Assembly (NCBI GenBank): GCA_958403905.1
Contig: CATXZD010000031.1
Location: 1-6,596, forward strand
Origin: an uncultured Ruminococcus sp.
GTDB lineage: Bacteria; Bacillota; Clostridia; Oscillospirales; Acutalibacteraceae
Length of the DNA: 6,596 bases
Reading direction: 5' to 3'
Part shown: piece by piece, positions 1-5,239 of the stretch
How the letters are laid out: each line of letters begins with the position of its first letter
Numbering within the stretch: the first letter of the stretch is position 1
Made by a program: the position numbers and the translations under genes
The notes under the pieces: generated by a model
The model's input: the letters and a program-made list of their open reading frames with translations, nothing else
Databases searched by the model: none
What the model was told of the DNA's origin: nothing

Positions 1-57
1 GAACCTGCGGCATCTTGGTCCCAAACCAAGCACTCTACCAAACTGAGCTACACCTCG
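1..57 (-). tRNA. tRNA-Pro (anticodon UGG), 3' end cut off by the window edge
   Basis: Read on the minus strand, the sequence folds as a tRNA. It has a 7-nt 5' acceptor arm (CGAGGTG, 57-51), a D-arm (GCTC...GAGT around an AGTTTGGTA loop) and an anticodon stem CTTGG/CCAAG (30-26 and 18-14). The 7-nt anticodon loop is TTTGGGA, giving anticodon TGG at 23-21, which reads proline codons. The first base is C, as is usual for bacterial tRNA-Pro. The T-arm has only started (CAGGTTC) when the window ends, so about 20 nt are missing. A consensus promoter lies directly upstream. Confidence 0.95.
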
Positions 58-87
58 ATATGCCGCCGCTGTTGCGACAGCCTCATT

Positions 88-116
88 ATTATAACTTAGA
101 TTCTATAAATTGTCAA
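88..116 (-). promoter_or_regulatory. Consensus vegetative (sigma-A) promoter of tRNA-Pro
   Basis: On the minus strand a perfect -35 box TTGACA (116-111) is followed by a 17-nt spacer and a perfect -10 box TATAAT (93-88). Transcription would start near 81, giving a leader of about 24 nt before the mature tRNA 5' end at 57. The leader contains a small hairpin (GCTGT/ACAGC, 68-81). A full match in both boxes at ideal spacing fits a highly expressed stable RNA. Confidence 0.9.
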
Positions 117-245
117 CCTTTTTATTTGCATTAACTTATAGCTGTTTAATATAACTTTTATATGCAAAACTAAGTCAATCTTCAAAAAATGCAAAGCAAC
201 TGTTGACCGTACAAAACTAAAATCCATAAACCAATTATCAGCAAT

Positions 246-896
246 TTATAGCATAGACAGTTTTAGGAATATTTCATCTGCGGAATTAAAACTCGTCTTG
301 CAGTTATACTTTTCGGCTTCCTCTTTTGACCTAAAGCCCCAACCGTAAAGTGCTGCGCCGAAGTCAATTCCAACATTTCTCGCACCCTCTGCGTCAACGT
401 TGCTGTCGCCGATTAAAATTGCATCCTCCACACTGACACCTGTTTGCTCACAAGCCTGCAAAATCAAATCACTCTTCATAAGATTTGTATTTACATCGGT
501 TGCACAAACTGCGTCGAATAAATCCGCAATATCGTAAACCCCAAGCATATCAGCGGTGAACATTCTGTGTTTCTGCGTTGCAATCGCAATCTTACAGCCC
601 TCTTTGCGAAGTTGAGCGAGTGTGTTTTTTATGCCGGGATAAAGAGAGAACATCTCCTCACCCTTTTGCGAATAAAGTTTGCTGTAGTTATTCGTAGCAT
701 ATTCAATTTCGTCATCTTTCATATTGAAAAGCTTTCTGAATCCATCCTCAAGCGGAATTCCGATAACACCGTAAAGAGCGTCATGGTCAACAGGCTGATA
801 GCCCATAGCTGTTGCAGTTGTGTTAAAACAGTAAAGTATTCCCGGCGAGGTATCTGCAATAGTTCCGTCAAAACCAAAAATAACTAATTTTTTCAT
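246..896 (-). CDS. HAD-family phosphatase-like protein (subfamily IA), catalytic nucleophile replaced by Gly
   Basis: This encodes a 216-residue protein of the phosphoglycolate phosphatase / beta-phosphoglucomutase-like HAD class, which normally removes phosphate from small cytoplasmic metabolites. The start at 896 is chosen because it has an upstream GGGTGAT ribosome binding site and begins directly with the HAD core (MKKLVIFGFDGT). An ATG 17 codons upstream would add a non-conserved extension. Motif I is GFDGT (residues 8-12) where the family has DxDGT, so the nucleophilic Asp is Gly8 (codon GGT, 875-873) while the second Asp (D10) is kept. Motif II is T107 in IAIATQK, motif III probably K141, and motif IV is GDSNVD (163-168). 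The helical cap is at about 15-85. The substrate cannot be assigned, and if Gly8 is genuine the normal phosphoryl-transfer mechanism should fail. It is transcribed alone from the promoter at 987-1015. No clear terminator follows the stop. Confidence 0.88.
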   Translation of the reverse strand: MKKLVIFGFDGTIADTSPGILYCFNTTATAMGYQPVDHDALYGVIGIPLEDGFRKLFNMKDDEIEYATNNYSKLYSQKGEEMFSLYPGIKNTLAQLRKEGCKIAIATQKHRMFTADMLGVYDIADLFDAVCATDVNTNLMKSDLILQACEQTGVSVEDAILIGDSNVDAEGARNVGIDFGAALYGWGFRSKEEAEKYNCKTSFNSADEIFLKLSML

Positions 897-986
897 ATTA
901 TCACCCAAATATACACACAATACGGTCAATAAACAGACCTTTTCCAAATAAATTTTCTATATATGAAGTATTATTCTTTATGGTTA

Positions 987-1015
987 ATTATACCACTCAA
1001 AGCCTACAAATACAA
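987..1015 (-). promoter_or_regulatory. Extended -10 promoter of the HAD gene
   Basis: On the minus strand, TTGTAT (1015-1010), a 17-nt spacer and a perfect TATAAT (992-987) line up. The -10 is preceded by TGG, forming an extended TGnTATAAT element that compensates for the 3/6 match at -35. The predicted start near 980 leaves an 84-nt leader before the ATG at 896. The rest of 948-1200 is AT-rich and shows nothing else I can support except the ribosome binding site of the next gene. Confidence 0.7.
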
Positions 1016-1200
1016 TAGTTATTTTGTTTCATAAAATGCTATATTAATTGATATATTTGTTCATAAGTCTTTTCAATTATTATTAGTTGTCAAAATGTTT
1101 AATGGATTAAACATATTTTCATTTTTATTGTAAAAGCATTATTTTGAAAAATCTGCATAAACAGAATATCTCTGACAATAATAATTGCGGAGGTGCTTCT

Positions 1201-1947
1201 ATGAGCGATTATTATAACAGAAACAACAGGCGCAAAAAACGCAGCCGCAGAGAAAAAATTGGCTTTTATACTGCGTTTTCAATCTGCCTTATAGCCGTCA
1301 GTATGGCGATTTATTCAACATACAACACCATGTCCGTTCCGCAAAAAGCCACTGAACCGCAGACCGCAACCACACAGGCTCAGCCGGTAAATCAACTTGT
1401 CACAGGAGTTACGGAAACACTTGCCGAGCCTAAGCTTGACTCGACTATTCCTAAGGTAACGGCTGTTTCGCAGGAAAACACAACTCAGCCATCAACAACC
1501 GAAGCGCACGAAGACGCACTTAAGACTATGCTTTCAACCAATTTGTCGCTCACCTATCCGCTGAAATCGAACAATATTCTCCGTGAATTCAGCAAGGACA
1601 GTGTGTATTTCAAAACACCGAACGTGTGGAAACCTCATCTCGGAGTTGACTTTTACGGAGAGCTTGGCGACGATGTTTGTGCCATGGCTGACGGAGCAGT
1701 AACAAAGGTCAGCGAGGACAAAATGTATGGCAAAACCGTTGAAATATCGGTAAACGACGCGGTTTGCATTTACAGCGGACTTGGTGACATAAGCGTGAGC
1801 GAGGGTGATTCTGTTACGGCAGGCGGTAAAATCGGCACTGTAGGTTCGGTTCCGTATGAAGCAGGCGACAAAAACCACATTCACGTCGCCGTAAAGGTAA
1901 ACGGAAACTACGCTGATCCGCTTTCATTTATCGGAAATAACAGCTGA
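1201..1947 (+). CDS. Membrane-anchored M23 (LytM-type) peptidase-domain protein, sporulation SpoIIQ/SpoIVFA-like candidate
   Basis: This is a 248-residue protein. The ATG at 1201 is preferred because GGAGGTG sits 5 nt upstream (1189-1195); the frame is open back to a TTG at 1144 but that codon has no such site. Residues 1-20 are very basic (NRRKKRSRREK), 21-41 form one membrane span, and 45-110 are a Thr/Pro/Gln-rich linker, predicting a cytoplasmic N-terminus and an outside C-terminus. The M23 domain covers about 117-244, with zinc ligands in HLGVD (H146, D150) and an HIH pair (H226, H228). All four key residues are intact, so it could cleave peptidoglycan cross-links. A single span plus a minimal M23 domain resembles forespore SpoIIQ, which keeps these residues in many clostridia but not in Bacillus subtilis; SpoIVFA has similar architecture. 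No spoIID or spoIVFB neighbour is present, so the exact identity is open. I could not find a convincing sigma-F or sigma-A promoter. Confidence 0.85.
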   Translation: MSDYYNRNNRRKKRSRREKIGFYTAFSICLIAVSMAIYSTYNTMSVPQKATEPQTATTQAQPVNQLVTGVTETLAEPKLDSTIPKVTAVSQENTTQPSTTEAHEDALKTMLSTNLSLTYPLKSNNILREFSKDSVYFKTPNVWKPHLGVDFYGELGDDVCAMADGAVTKVSEDKMYGKTVEISVNDAVCIYSGLGDISVSEGDSVTAGGKIGTVGSVPYEAGDKNHIHVAVKVNGNYADPLSFIGNNS

Positions 1948-1951
1948 CTTT

Positions 1952-1975
1952 CAATGCATAATTTATAATGCATTG
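1952..1975. repeat. Small AT-rich inverted repeat just after the M23 gene
   Basis: The arms CAATGCAT and ATGCATTG (8 bp, perfect) flank an 8-nt AT-rich loop, starting 5 nt after the stop codon. There is no T-run, so it is a poor candidate for an intrinsic terminator, but it may stabilise the 3' end of the transcript. It is the only structure close to the end of this gene. Confidence 0.45.
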
Positions 1976-2058
1976 CGCATATTTATTAATTAAACTATCG
2001 GTTTTAGGAAACTGAAATTATAGGCTCGGTTTTCATATAGAACGTTGCCTTTACAGTT

Positions 2059-2138
2059 GCAGGGACACATCAGCCGTATCCACACAAAAATTGCAATGCA
2101 ATTTTTGTGAATGGGACGTGTGGGAACCCGTCCCCTAC
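2059..2138 (+). repeat. MITE-like hairpin repeat, copy A (about 80 bp)
   Basis: The element begins GCAGGGAC and ends GTCCCCTAC (2130-2138), which are imperfect terminal inverted repeats. Inside is a 27-nt palindrome with 13-bp perfect arms (CACAAAAATTGCA, 2083-2095, and its complement, 2097-2109) around a single base, and then GGGAC...GTCCC (2113-2117/2130-2134). The stretch 2073-2144 matches 6518-6589 at 69 of 72 positions with no gaps, so it is a dispersed family in this genome. It has no coding capacity. It resembles short mobile hairpin elements that are moved by a transposase encoded elsewhere, but that is inference. Confidence 0.85.
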
Positions 2139-2197
2139 GGAAATATTTGTTCGTTACGATAATATAGATATAATCGGTTTCGTTTGATAATCACTAC

Positions 2198-2218
2198 GGA
2201 CACGGCTGATGTGTCCCT
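2198..2218 (-). repeat. Inverted partner of the left end of copy A
   Basis: The reverse complement of this 21-nt stretch matches 2061-2081 at 20 of 21 positions. Together the two stretches bracket a 158-bp segment with long terminal inverted repeats that contains all of copy A. The stretch also folds on itself (GGACAC/GTGTCC with a 7-nt loop). It may be the end of a nested or composite copy of the same repeat family. Confidence 0.8.
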
Positions 2219-2330
2219 ACGATTGAAAATTATACGTTATCGCTATAATATAAAACGTTACCATTATATCAACTTATAATTCGGGCGACCGTTTTTATCT
2301 AAACAACCGATTTTTCCGCTCGATTTGCGT

Positions 2331-2345
2331 GTCGAGGCACTCGAC
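2331..2345. repeat. Perfect short hairpin GTCGAG-gca-CTCGAC
   Basis: This is a 6-bp GC-containing stem with a 3-nt loop in the non-coding stretch between the M23 gene and the terminator at 2487. The neighbouring text (CCGTAGTGACC) loosely resembles the sequence after the 7-nt repeats near 6311-6325, which suggests a decayed dispersed repeat. No T-run follows. No function is assigned. Confidence 0.5.
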
Positions 2346-2360
2346 CGTAGTGACCCTCAA

Positions 2361-2388
2361 TTGTTAATTGTAATTTGTTAATTGAATT
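2361..2388. repeat. Two-copy 14-nt direct repeat (TTGTTAATTG core)
   Basis: TTGTTAATTG occurs at 2361-2370 and again at 2375-2384 with a 14-nt period. The core also contains the palindrome TTAA. It lies in an AT-rich non-coding stretch (2346-2460) with no credible reading frame. It is probably low-complexity repeat debris. Confidence 0.6.
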
Positions 2389-2486
2389 ATCGTTTAGCTT
2401 ACTAAAATGGATAACCGTAATTATTAATTTATAATTATTATTTACTAATTGAACACAAGCCCTCGTTTCGTTCAGGGGCACAAAAT

Positions 2487-2521
2487 AAGCGGAGGATACT
2501 ATCTTGTGTCCTCCGCTTTTT
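2487..2521. terminator. Strong intrinsic terminator, probably bidirectional
   Basis: AAGCGGAGGA (2487-2496) pairs with TCCTCCGCTT (2509-2518). The stem extends inward by three pairs (one G-T) to a loop of about 6 nt, giving roughly 13 bp. On the plus strand it runs into TTTTT (2517-2521); on the minus strand it is followed by TTATTTT. On the minus strand it lies about 80 nt beyond the 23-codon gene at 2601-2672 and would end that transcript. On the plus strand the only upstream gene ends 540 nt away. Confidence 0.85.
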
Positions 2522-2600
2522 GTGTGATATTTGTATGATTTTATGTCAAATGAAAATAATCAAATTATATTTTCAAAATTAGAATTCCTTAAAAAAATGA

Positions 2601-2672
2601 TTATCTTTCACTCTCGTGCCATTCTTCGTTACCAAAGATAAAATCATCAAGATCCATAACGATGAATTTCAT
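2601..2672 (-). CDS. Small protein gene, 23 residues, acidic, function unknown
   Basis: The minus strand has an ATG at 2672 preceded by AAGGAGGTG (2686-2678), a near-perfect ribosome binding site with a 5-nt gap. The frame runs to TAA at 2601. The product starts with a hydrophobic strand (MKFIVMDLDDF, residues 1-11) and ends with a charged tail (NEEWHESER, 15-23). It has seven acidic and two basic residues and no signal peptide. The IVMDLDD segment superficially resembles the first strand and DxD motif of HAD proteins, but no continuation exists in any frame downstream, so a truncated HAD gene is not supported. It stands as its own unit between a candidate promoter (2697-2726) and a terminator (2487-2521), 57 nt beyond the cytidylate-kinase-like gene. 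I do not recognise the family. Translation initiation signals are much better than expected by chance; a regulatory leader peptide is the main alternative. Confidence 0.6.
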   Translation of the reverse strand: MKFIVMDLDDFIFGNEEWHESER

Positions 2673-2696
2673 ATTCACACCTCCTTCATAAACATT

Positions 2697-2726
2697 ATAG
2701 TATATTCAGGAAATGGTCATATATGC
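2697..2726 (-). promoter_or_regulatory. Candidate promoter of the 23-codon gene (sigma-E-like or weak sigma-A)
   Basis: On the minus strand GCATATA (2726-2720), a 15-nt spacer and TATACTAT (2704-2697) fit the sigma-E pattern (KMATATT, 14-15 nt, CATACAHT) at 6 of 7 and 6 of 8 positions. The same stretch holds TATACT (2704-2699) and TATAAT (2699-2694), which could serve sigma-A, although no good TTGACA lies at the right distance. The leader would be about 15-20 nt. AT-rich sequence yields such matches by chance, so the assignment is tentative. Confidence 0.35.
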
Positions 2727-2729
2727 AGG

Positions 2730-3356
2730 TTATTTTTTGTCAAGAATATTTAGATAGCTCAAAATAAGCTCAACTGCCTGATCGGCTGAAATATGTGTGC
2801 TGTTAATACACAGGTCATAGTTATCAGCCAGACCCCATTTTTTGCCTGAATAAAAACTGTAGTAATTTGCTCTTGCTTTATCTGCTTTGATAACCGCCTG
2901 TTTAGCCCTTGCAGGATCTATATCACGTCTGTCAACAGCTCTTTTTACTCTGCTGTCAATATCTGCATAAATAAATACCTTCACAATATTCGGATTATCC
3001 TTCAAAACATAATCGGCGCATCTTCCGACTACTACAAAATTTTCCTTCTCTGCAAGCTCTTTAATAATCTTATGCTGTAAGATGTAAAGGCGGTCGTTTA
3101 CGGGCAAATCACCCATTGACGAAAAACCGTTTCCGTAGTTATATAGTCCCACCGACAGCGAATACAACAGGCTGTTGGTAGCCTTTTCGTCAACCTCTTC
3201 AAACACTTCGGGACAGATGCCGCTTTCCTTAGCGGCAAGCGAAATAAGCTCTTTATCATAGAATGGAATTTCAAGTTTTTGGGCAAGGGTTTCACCAATT
3301 TCGTGTCCACCCGAACCAAATTGTCTTGTAATAGTGATAATTTTATTGCAGCTCAT
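2730..3356 (-). CDS. Cytidylate-kinase-like family protein
   Basis: This encodes a 208-residue cytoplasmic protein of the cytidylate-kinase-like P-loop family common in Clostridia. The start at 3356 has AAGGAG 8 nt upstream (3370-3365). The nucleotide-binding start is IITITRQFGSGGHEIG (residues 6-21), a P-loop variant that lacks the usual Lys of GxxGxGK[ST], which is normal for this family. Other family hallmarks are IPFYDKELI (30-38), VVVGRCADYVL (108-118), the Arg-rich RVKRAVDRRDID lid region (136-147) and NYYSFYSGKKWG...YDLCINST (164-187). True CMP kinases phosphorylate CMP/dCMP, but members of this divergent group are often extra copies beside a standard cmk, so the substrate is unproven. 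It appears monocistronic, with a likely promoter at 3439-3466; the small gene at 2601-2672 may be partly co-transcribed by readthrough because no terminator separates them. Confidence 0.88.
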   Translation of the reverse strand: MSCNKIITITRQFGSGGHEIGETLAQKLEIPFYDKELISLAAKESGICPEVFEEVDEKATNSLLYSLSVGLYNYGNGFSSMGDLPVNDRLYILQHKIIKELAEKENFVVVGRCADYVLKDNPNIVKVFIYADIDSRVKRAVDRRDIDPARAKQAVIKADKARANYYSFYSGKKWGLADNYDLCINSTHISADQAVELILSYLNILDKK

Positions 3357-3438
3357 TTCATCAGCTCCTTAGGTATTTGCGTTGTAAACATCAAAGCACT
3401 TAAATATTATTCTAATACGCAATAATGTTTACACTTAT

Positions 3439-3466
3439 ATAATAACACGTTTTCAAAAAAAATCAA
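3439..3466 (-). promoter_or_regulatory. Likely sigma-A promoter of the cytidylate-kinase-like gene
   Basis: On the minus strand TTGATT (3466-3461), a 16-nt spacer and TATTAT (3444-3439, 5 of 6 to TATAAT) are positioned to start transcription near 3432, giving a leader of about 75 nt. An overlapping TATATA offers an alternative -10. A perfect 17-nt palindrome lies just upstream at 3482-3498. Confidence 0.5.
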
Positions 3467-3481
3467 ACACTTTTCATAAGT

Positions 3482-3498
3482 TTTACAAATTTTGTAAA
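3482..3498. promoter_or_regulatory. Operator-like palindrome TTTACAAA-T-TTTGTAAA
   Basis: Two perfect 8-nt arms are separated by one base. It sits about 16 nt upstream of the -35 box of the cytidylate-kinase-like gene, a position used by upstream-binding regulators. The symmetry and size suit a dimeric transcription factor, but in AT-rich DNA this could be chance. No regulator is named. Confidence 0.35.
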
Positions 3499-3591
3499 TT
3501 ATTTATAAATATTCTTGTTACATATTATACAAAAACACAATATAATTATTCCATTTTTCTTAAAATTTCAAAGATAAGAATTTTTGCTGTT

Positions 3592-3618
3592 AAAAAAGAG
3601 CCGACTTAAGCCGACTCT
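3592..3618 (-). terminator. Intrinsic terminator downstream of the dockerin relic
   Basis: Read as minus-strand RNA, AGAGUCGGC pairs with GUCGGCUCU (two G-U pairs) around a UUAA loop, giving a 9-bp stem at 3618-3597 that runs straight into six U residues. On the plus strand the two G-U pairs become C-A mismatches, so the signal is directional. It lies about 40 nt beyond the last open frame of the dockerin relic, which argues that the original gene ended here. Confidence 0.75.
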
Positions 3619-3655
3619 TTGAAAAATATGTAATTAATTACGGTTCATATCCGTT

Positions 3656-4508
3656 CTAATTACACCATAAATAATAACCGAATATTATCTCATATGTCTG
3701 GTATCTGTACTCATTTCTGATACGATAAATTTGAGGACTTGCTTTACGAGGACAAATGTTAAAGTTTAATGTTCTTTCATACACTAAATCTTCATCAAGA
3801 TAATTTACCCTTTCATCATCAGAAAAAAATTACCATAGTCAGGGAATTCGCTTATCTGTTCTGCAGCATACTTCTGAATTAAAGTAGCCTCTGTTATTTT
3901 CGGATTTTCGTACTCCTCTGCATTGGCAAGCATTTTCTCTGTGCGCCGGTCAGGTTTTCAGTGCCTGCAAGATATTTTTGAAGAAGCGTAACATCTAAAA
4001 CGTTTACTTCGCCGTCTTTATTCAGGTCGCCTTTTAAGGTGTATGCGTTTGTCATCTTATTATAACTGCCCATCAAAGCACGATATGCATTTGCTAGCTC
4101 TGACTCAAAAGATTCTTCCACTTTATTTCCTTTATTTTCGTCTAGTACAACCTTTAACTGAGCAAGCTTATTCTGAAAATCAGTCCAATCTTCGTCTGAA
4201 TACCAGTTGTTGTAATTTTCTTCTTTTAATGCAAGCTCATATGTAGCTTCGGCATAATAATAATACACAAATACATTATTTAATGCATCGTTTTTTAACA
4301 TGTCAAGGGCATTCTGATAGTCAGCTTCGGTAGCGTTTTTATTACTTAAAACACTTTCAGCTGCCTTCCACGCATAAATATATTGATAATGCACTATTGG
4401 TATGCCCATAATACCGGATGCCCCTCTATAATATTCTGTTAATAAATTGATGTGATTATCTTTATTGGCGTCTGCCGTCAATAACTGTCTTTCAGTAAGA
4501 GTTACCAT
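3656..4508 (-). pseudogene. Truncated, frameshifted dockerin-containing protein gene
   Basis: The first frame (4508-3894) encodes 204 residues. It has no signal peptide or ribosome binding site and opens inside a dockerin-type repeat (LLTADANKDNHIN, residues 9-21, a calcium-loop pattern). A Tyr/Asn-rich helical region, perhaps FIVAR-like, follows (about 60-150), then a clean type I dockerin loop (GDLNKDGEVNVLD, about 159-171, and LLQKYLAG). After LTGAQRK the frame is lost at the T-run 3933-3936. Adding one base restores the second dockerin half in the next frame (MLANAEEYENPK...TEATLIQKYAAE, from 3933 to a stop at 3805). That half has a degenerate calcium loop. A second one-base loss in the A-run 3823-3829 would open another 57 codons to TAG at 3656; this last part is less certain. 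Dockerins attach secreted enzymes to scaffold proteins in cellulosomes and amylosomes. No catalytic domain remains. Assembly error in homopolymers is possible for the frameshifts but would not explain the missing N-terminus. Confidence 0.8.
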
Positions 4509-4567
4509 ATCTGCTAAGTATTTGCTTAATTTTGAATATTTTTACATAATATAATCAGAGAGTTGTC

Positions 4568-4631
4568 AAAAGCGGCTTGATTAGTCATAATCTGCATATT
4601 AATTATGCAAAATATGTTTTCAAGCGCTTTT
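4568..4631 (-). terminator. Long imperfect hairpin at the end of the dpaA-dpaB operon
   Basis: AAAAGCGGCTTGA (4568-4580) pairs with TCAAGCGCTTTT (4620-4631) with one bulged G; the loop is about 39 nt and contains a short TGCAT/ATGCA arm pair. On the minus strand the stem begins 36 nt beyond the dpaB stop and ends in TTTT. The U-tract is short and the loop long, so termination is plausible but not strong. It separates the operon from the dockerin relic. Confidence 0.5.
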
Positions 4632-4666
4632 CAGACAGCTCCCTGTTCGTTTCTTTTTATTGTTTT

Positions 4667-5239
4667 TCATTCGTAAACGGGCATATATTGCTCATATCTG
4701 AGCGCATATTCTGCACAAATCGGCAATTTGTCAAAATCTGCTACGAGCGAATTTGGCTTCTTAACACAGTCATCCTGCTTCATCGGCACGAAAAATATAT
4801 TCTTTGTGTTCATTAACCTGCCGATGTTCTGAGCAGATGCACCGAGTGCGTCGTTTGTTGCTACGCACAGCAGTACAGGGCGAAGTATTCTTAAATGTGA
4901 TTTTGCCGCCATTGTCACCGATGTGTCGGTAACTCCAAGCGAAAGCTTTGCAAGTGTGTTTCCCGTGCAGGGTGCAATGACTAACAAGTCGCACATTTTT
5001 TTTGGTCCGAGCGGTTCTGTCTGAACCGAAGTATGCAACACCTTTTCCCCTGTAATTTCTTCTGCTTTTTTTACCATTTCCTCTGCCTTTCCGAAGCGTG
5101 TGTCGGTTGAGTAGGCGTTCTGCGACATAATCGGTATCACCTTGCAGCCCGAGTCAACTAACCTCTGCATCTGCAAAAAGGCTTTTGAAAAGGTGCAAAA
5201 GGAACCGCACATTGCAAAACCTATGGTTGCTTTTGTCAC
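4667..5239 (-). CDS. dpaB: Dipicolinate synthase subunit B (SpoVFB)
   Basis: This encodes 190 residues, close to the roughly 200 of the Bacillus protein. It is the flavoprotein-fold subunit that works with DpaA to produce dipicolinic acid in the mother cell. The start is the GTG at 5239, preceded by GAGGAGG with 7 nt of spacing; an ATG further upstream (5308) lies inside dpaA without a binding site. Conserved features are the N-terminal strand ATIGFAMCGSFCTF (4-17), STDTRFG (44-50), EPLGPK (75-80), the APCTGNT nucleotide-binding turn (89-95), ATNDALG (127-133) and the STK-type end NTKNIFFVPMKQDD...KKPNS (144-164). The GTG start overlaps the dpaA stop as GTGA, so the two are translationally coupled. 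A hairpin at 4568-4631 follows. Assignment is by recalled family motifs and gene order. Confidence 0.95.
   Translation of the reverse strand: MTKATIGFAMCGSFCTFSKAFLQMQRLVDSGCKVIPIMSQNAYSTDTRFGKAEEMVKKAEEITGEKVLHTSVQTEPLGPKKMCDLLVIAPCTGNTLAKLSLGVTDTSVTMAAKSHLRILRPVLLCVATNDALGASAQNIGRLMNTKNIFFVPMKQDDCVKKPNSLVADFDKLPICAEYALRYEQYMPVYE

Noticed and set aside
190..245. Terminator after the HAD gene
   Set aside because: CAAC-A-GTTG followed by a T-rich run on the minus strand has a 4-bp stem with a one-base loop, which is too small to form a stable hairpin.
567..887. 106-codon plus-strand frame opposite the HAD gene
   Set aside because: It is antisense to conserved HAD motifs and has no binding site or family features.
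1020..1200. Sporulation promoter for the M23 gene (sigma-F, or a sigma-E-like ATATT...CATAAG pair near 1040-1070)
   Set aside because: The best matches have wrong spacing or miss key bases; TTGAAA at 1144 with TATCTC at 1167 is also weak. I do not claim any of them.
2299..2481. 60-codon minus-strand reading frame
   Set aside because: It starts with GTG without a ribosome binding site just beyond a terminator stem, and runs through hairpin and direct-repeat sequence; the product has no recognisable features.
3823..3940. Programmed ribosomal frameshifting in the dockerin gene
   Set aside because: The runs are short, two shifts would be needed, and there is no stimulatory structure or Shine-Dalgarno-like element; decay or sequence error is simpler.
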